Positions 61,504-64,000 of a stretch of DNA of 64,000 nt are shown in pieces. Made by a program: the position numbers and the translations under genes. The first letter of the stretch is position 1, and every line of letters begins with the position of its first letter. The DNA comes from Asparagopsis taxiformis (lineage: Eukaryota > Rhodophyta > Florideophyceae > Bonnemaisoniales > Bonnemaisoniaceae), in contig JALQPE010000224.1 in the NCBI GenBank assembly GCA_030407315.1, forward strand, positions 1-64,000. Reading direction: 5' to 3'. Below the pieces are notes generated by a model that had not been told where the DNA came from, ran no database searches, and was given only the letters and a program-made list of their open reading frames with translations.

Positions 61504-64000
61504 TTAGAGCTCTGCTTTTTCTTCTTCGTTGACGGCAGGCGGCTTCTGTTCCACTTCGGGACAAACTTGGCCGCTACTGCAAGTCATGCTTTCGTTAGAA
61601 GATCCCTCTGGCATGGCAAGCCGATTATATATTTGTTCAGTAAGTACACTTGCCGCATTATCATAGTCTTCCCATTCTGGGACAATGCGCTTCGCGCTTG
61701 CAAGTTTTGGTTCCTTAGTCATTGGATTGTTGCAAAGATCGATCGTTTTTGCTGTTTCCTTACTGGCGTCATCGCACCAGGACTCGCACCAAAGCCACTC
61801 CTGTGGCAGGTCAAAGATCGGCACAGGTTTGGCGTTTCCAAGTGCGGAAACAGATGCGTAATTTGGAAGGTCCTGATCTAGATTGGAAAGTGAATTGGGA
61901 TCTGCACTGAGGCTTTGGTAAATGAAGCGCAGCGTATCACCAGCCTCTGTCTCCCTAAATCGTGCCAAGTCGACAACATACAACGCAGAAATACGATACT
62001 TCGCTCCACGAAGCGTATCCTTCCAAAATCCAGTTTTCCAGAATCGGTACCCCTCTACTTCCTTGCGTGAATCACAGAACGGTACGTAACCGTACGGAGC
62101 TCCTTCTAGATCAATATCCATCAGCTCGCCCAAATCCCCTCGGACGACCTGATCAGAGTCTACAAAAATTATGCGGTTAACATCCAAAGGGAACAGCACA
62201 TCGAGGAACAGAATCTTATACGCCCATATGATTCTCTGCTTTTCCGTTTGCGCACGTAACCACCCTGGCCATCGGTATGTAACCATGCCAACCTCACATC
62301 CCATTTCTTTTGCAAAGTGAGGGAGCATTTTCTTGAAAGAAGGCGATAAATAGTTTTCCAAAAGCCAAAACTTGACCGGACGACCTGCGTGCTTTGTCAC
62401 ACTCGATATCATGATTTTCAGGAAGCGTTCATAGAGATGACCAGAGGCAACTGAGAATACGTGAATTGTATCTGAGCGCTGCTGTGTTGTTTCGACTGGT
62501 TGAATCTGTGATTTGGTTTTGCTGGTACCACTGACTAGAGATTGAAATTTGGATACCAGTGAGTTCATCACTCCTTTCTTCTGTTCGGAGATCTGGCTCT
62601 CCTGTTGAGGTTCCTGGAGAGAGGCGTTTTCCATTCCAGGATTTCTAGCGACGTGCAGTAAAATACCTCCCGCCCCACTTAGAGATTCGACAAGAATGGG
62701 TACTCTTCCATATCCGTCCACTCGGTAAGATGTTTTCACACCACCCCTGTACATATCCATACTCTTCAGGGAGAAAATTTTTCTGCTTGGCCCTGCTGCG
62801 AGGAAAAGGTTCCATCTTCCCGGTGTCGGGACTTTCAACTGAAAATAGCCAAGATTAGCCATGACAACGGTATCCACACTAACCCCACTGTCATTTTCCA
62901 AAATAAGCTTCAGCCCCTGTGGTGGTGCTTCGTTCTGATCGATACAGGAACCTTCGACAATGAGATTGTTAAGTTCATACTCTGCGTGAAGTTCAGTACT
63001 CGTCTCTGGAAGACTTTCCAAAATGACGTTGTCCATATCATAATTCGTCGCGAAGGAGGAAACGAACCAGGCTCGAGGAGGTTTAACACCAACAGTGAGC
63101 ACCCTATGCTGCGGCAACAGATGAAATGGAACTTGGGGAGGACGAATATCTGATAGGCTGTCCAACCCAAAGTCGGGACTCATTAAAAACTTGAAGTATG
63201 TTGATGGTAGGTCGAAATGCTTCATCAAATTCTCAGACGTGGGTGCTATTACCAATCCCATGGCAAGTTCATTTCGATCATAGCCGGTACGGAGTGCTCT
63301 CAAAGCCGCTGATATAATATGTGCATTCGGATGCATGGGATCAACCACCGCCAGAACTGAAATCGGTGAACCCTCATCCCAAGCTAATCCAGACTCCTTG
63401 TTATCCCAGAACGCAATCCCAGACAAGTTCATTGATGTCATGGCATCAACAACATCTGTATAGTCCACGGGGTGTTCCCCCCGAGGTCTTATGGATGCCT
63501 CACAAGATGATGAGACAACATTATTAGCAATTCTTTGCAAAAGTAACAAGTCCTCCAATGTAGATTGTTGACCAGCGGCGTCGCGACCTGAAGTTTCGCT
63601 TCTAGTTACTGGCACTGATGGTTGGAGATCTGATCCAATCTCCACCTTCAGAGCCTCTGAGGTTTGTACTTTGTCAGCAGGTACAATTTTCCCATTTATA
63701 ATGAAGCAAGGGCATCTGGAAAAAGAGCTTTCTTCTCCAATCGTCACAACTGCCTTGTTCAATTTCGAGTTTGGTGGAATTACGGCAAACCGTGCCTTGG
63801 CTCTCTCAGCAAACGATGAATCAGCCACATTCCGCAATATCCGCTCTGCCCATTGAAACTCCTCAGTGTCCCGATCCTTTCCGGCCAACCATACTGTGAT
63901 GGGTCGAGGCTCGCCTTCACTTTCAGACTCAGCGCTGTGGATATACTGTACTGAATTCAGTTCATCATAGAGAGGGAATAAATGTTTCGTTGACAGCCGT
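61504..64000 (-). CDS. UGGT: UDP-glucose:glycoprotein glucosyltransferase, C-terminal half (partial)
   Basis: The frame is open to the window edge, so at least 830 C-terminal residues of a family member of about 1500 are seen. The last 290 residues before the tail are the GT24 glucosyltransferase domain: IHVFSVASGHLYERFLKIM, KFWLLENYLSPSFK, YRWPGWLRAQTEKQRIIWAYKILFLD in part, FVDSDQVVRGDL (DxD-type metal site) and NLDQDLPNY. The part before is the thioredoxin-like folding sensor. The enzyme reglucosylates misfolded N-glycoproteins in the ER lumen so that they rebind calnexin/calreticulin. The C-terminus ends EEEKAEL, which resembles a KDEL-type ER retrieval signal. The tail-to-tail neighbour is the monooxygenase, 70 bp away. 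Confidence 0.93.
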   Translation of the reverse strand, partial: RLSTKHLFPLYDELNSVQYIHSAESESEGEPRPITVWLAGKDRDTEEFQWAERILRNVADSSFAERAKARFAVIPPNSKLNKAVVTIGEESSFSRCPCFIINGKIVPADKVQTSEALKVEIGSDLQPSVPVTRSETSGRDAAGQQSTLEDLLLLQRIANNVVSSSCEASIRPRGEHPVDYTDVVDAMTSMNLSGIAFWDNKESGLAWDEGSPISVLAVVDPMHPNAHIISAALRALRTGYDRNELAMGLVIAPTSENLMKHFDLPSTYFKFLMSPDFGLDSLSDIRPPQVPFHLLPQHRVLTVGVKPPRAWFVSSFATNYDMDNVILESLPETSTELHAEYELNNLIVEGSCIDQNEAPPQGLKLILENDSGVSVDTVVMANLGYFQLKVPTPGRWNLFLAAGPSRKIFSLKSMDMYRGGVKTSYRVDGYGRVPILVESLSGAGGILLHVARNPGMENASLQEPQQESQISEQKKGVMNSLVSKFQSLVSGTSKTKSQIQPVETTQQRSDTIHVFSVASGHLYERFLKIMISSVTKHAGRPVKFWLLENYLSPSFKKMLPHFAKEMGCEVGMVTYRWPGWLRAQTEKQRIIWAYKILFLDVLFPLDVNRIIFVDSDQVVRGDLGELMDIDLEGAPYGYVPFCDSRKEVEGYRFWKTGFWKDTLRGAKYRISALYVVDLARFRETEAGDTLRFIYQSLSADPNSLSNLDQDLPNYASVSALGNAKPVPIFDLPQEWLWCESWCDDASKETAKTIDLCNNPMTKEPKLASAKRIVPEWEDYDNAASVLTEQIYNRLAMPEGSSNESMTCSSGQVCPEVEQKPPAVNEEEKAEL

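Overview
The window is nuclear DNA of a eukaryote that very probably carries a plastid. The right quarter holds ordinary single-copy host genes: a PEMT-type phospholipid methyltransferase and an FAD monooxygenase (both with introns of 86-96 bp), a UDP-glucose:glycoprotein glucosyltransferase (UGGT), an RNase II/R, a coproporphyrinogen-oxidase-like protein and a full-length UvrB. Mostly intron-poor genes, short GT-AG introns, organelle-type leader sequences and very repeat-rich intergenic DNA suggest a red alga. That is inference; no species can be named from this sequence.

Layout. (1) 1-30862 is accessory DNA. It is bounded at 3256 and 30862 by inverted repeats of about 167 bp, nearly identical, both starting CGTCTGTGTT. 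Inside are a ParB-like protein gene (12241-14832), an overlapping 2-oxoglutarate/Fe(II)-dioxygenase-like gene (14816-16195), a ParB-like plus DPPY amino-methyltransferase gene with two frameshifts (24837-27774), a DUF7869-like transposase gene with one frameshift (28172-30546), and a core-less transposase derivative on the minus strand (22438-23477). The rest is a dense field of palindromic repeats: a roughly 388-bp unit carrying the 14-bp palindrome GTGCCGTACGGCAC, GGACGTCC/CTAG arrays and minisatellites. Bases 1-2827 are a second, more decayed copy of 15721-19463.

(2) 30864-45352 is a tandem Ty3/gypsy-type retrotransposon array. It has a 3' integrase/chromodomain fragment, a long 3' region, a 3.9-kb LTR that contains a 768-codon antisense ORF, a decayed gag-pro-RT-RNaseH-integrase interior, and a 1.4-kb LTR lacking most of the antisense ORF. 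(3) 45353-48152 holds a 0.47-kb inverted repeat and inverted LTR remnants. (4) 49607-64000 is the compact host gene block.

The most interesting reading is that 3256-30862 is a very large DNA transposon, or a nest of two, that carries its own DNA-modification genes: a methyltransferase, a base-oxidising type of dioxygenase and two ParB/sulfiredoxin-fold proteins sharing an extra module of about 80 residues. Its palindromic repeats are plausible binding sites. The gene content is visible in the sequence; the joint function is inference.
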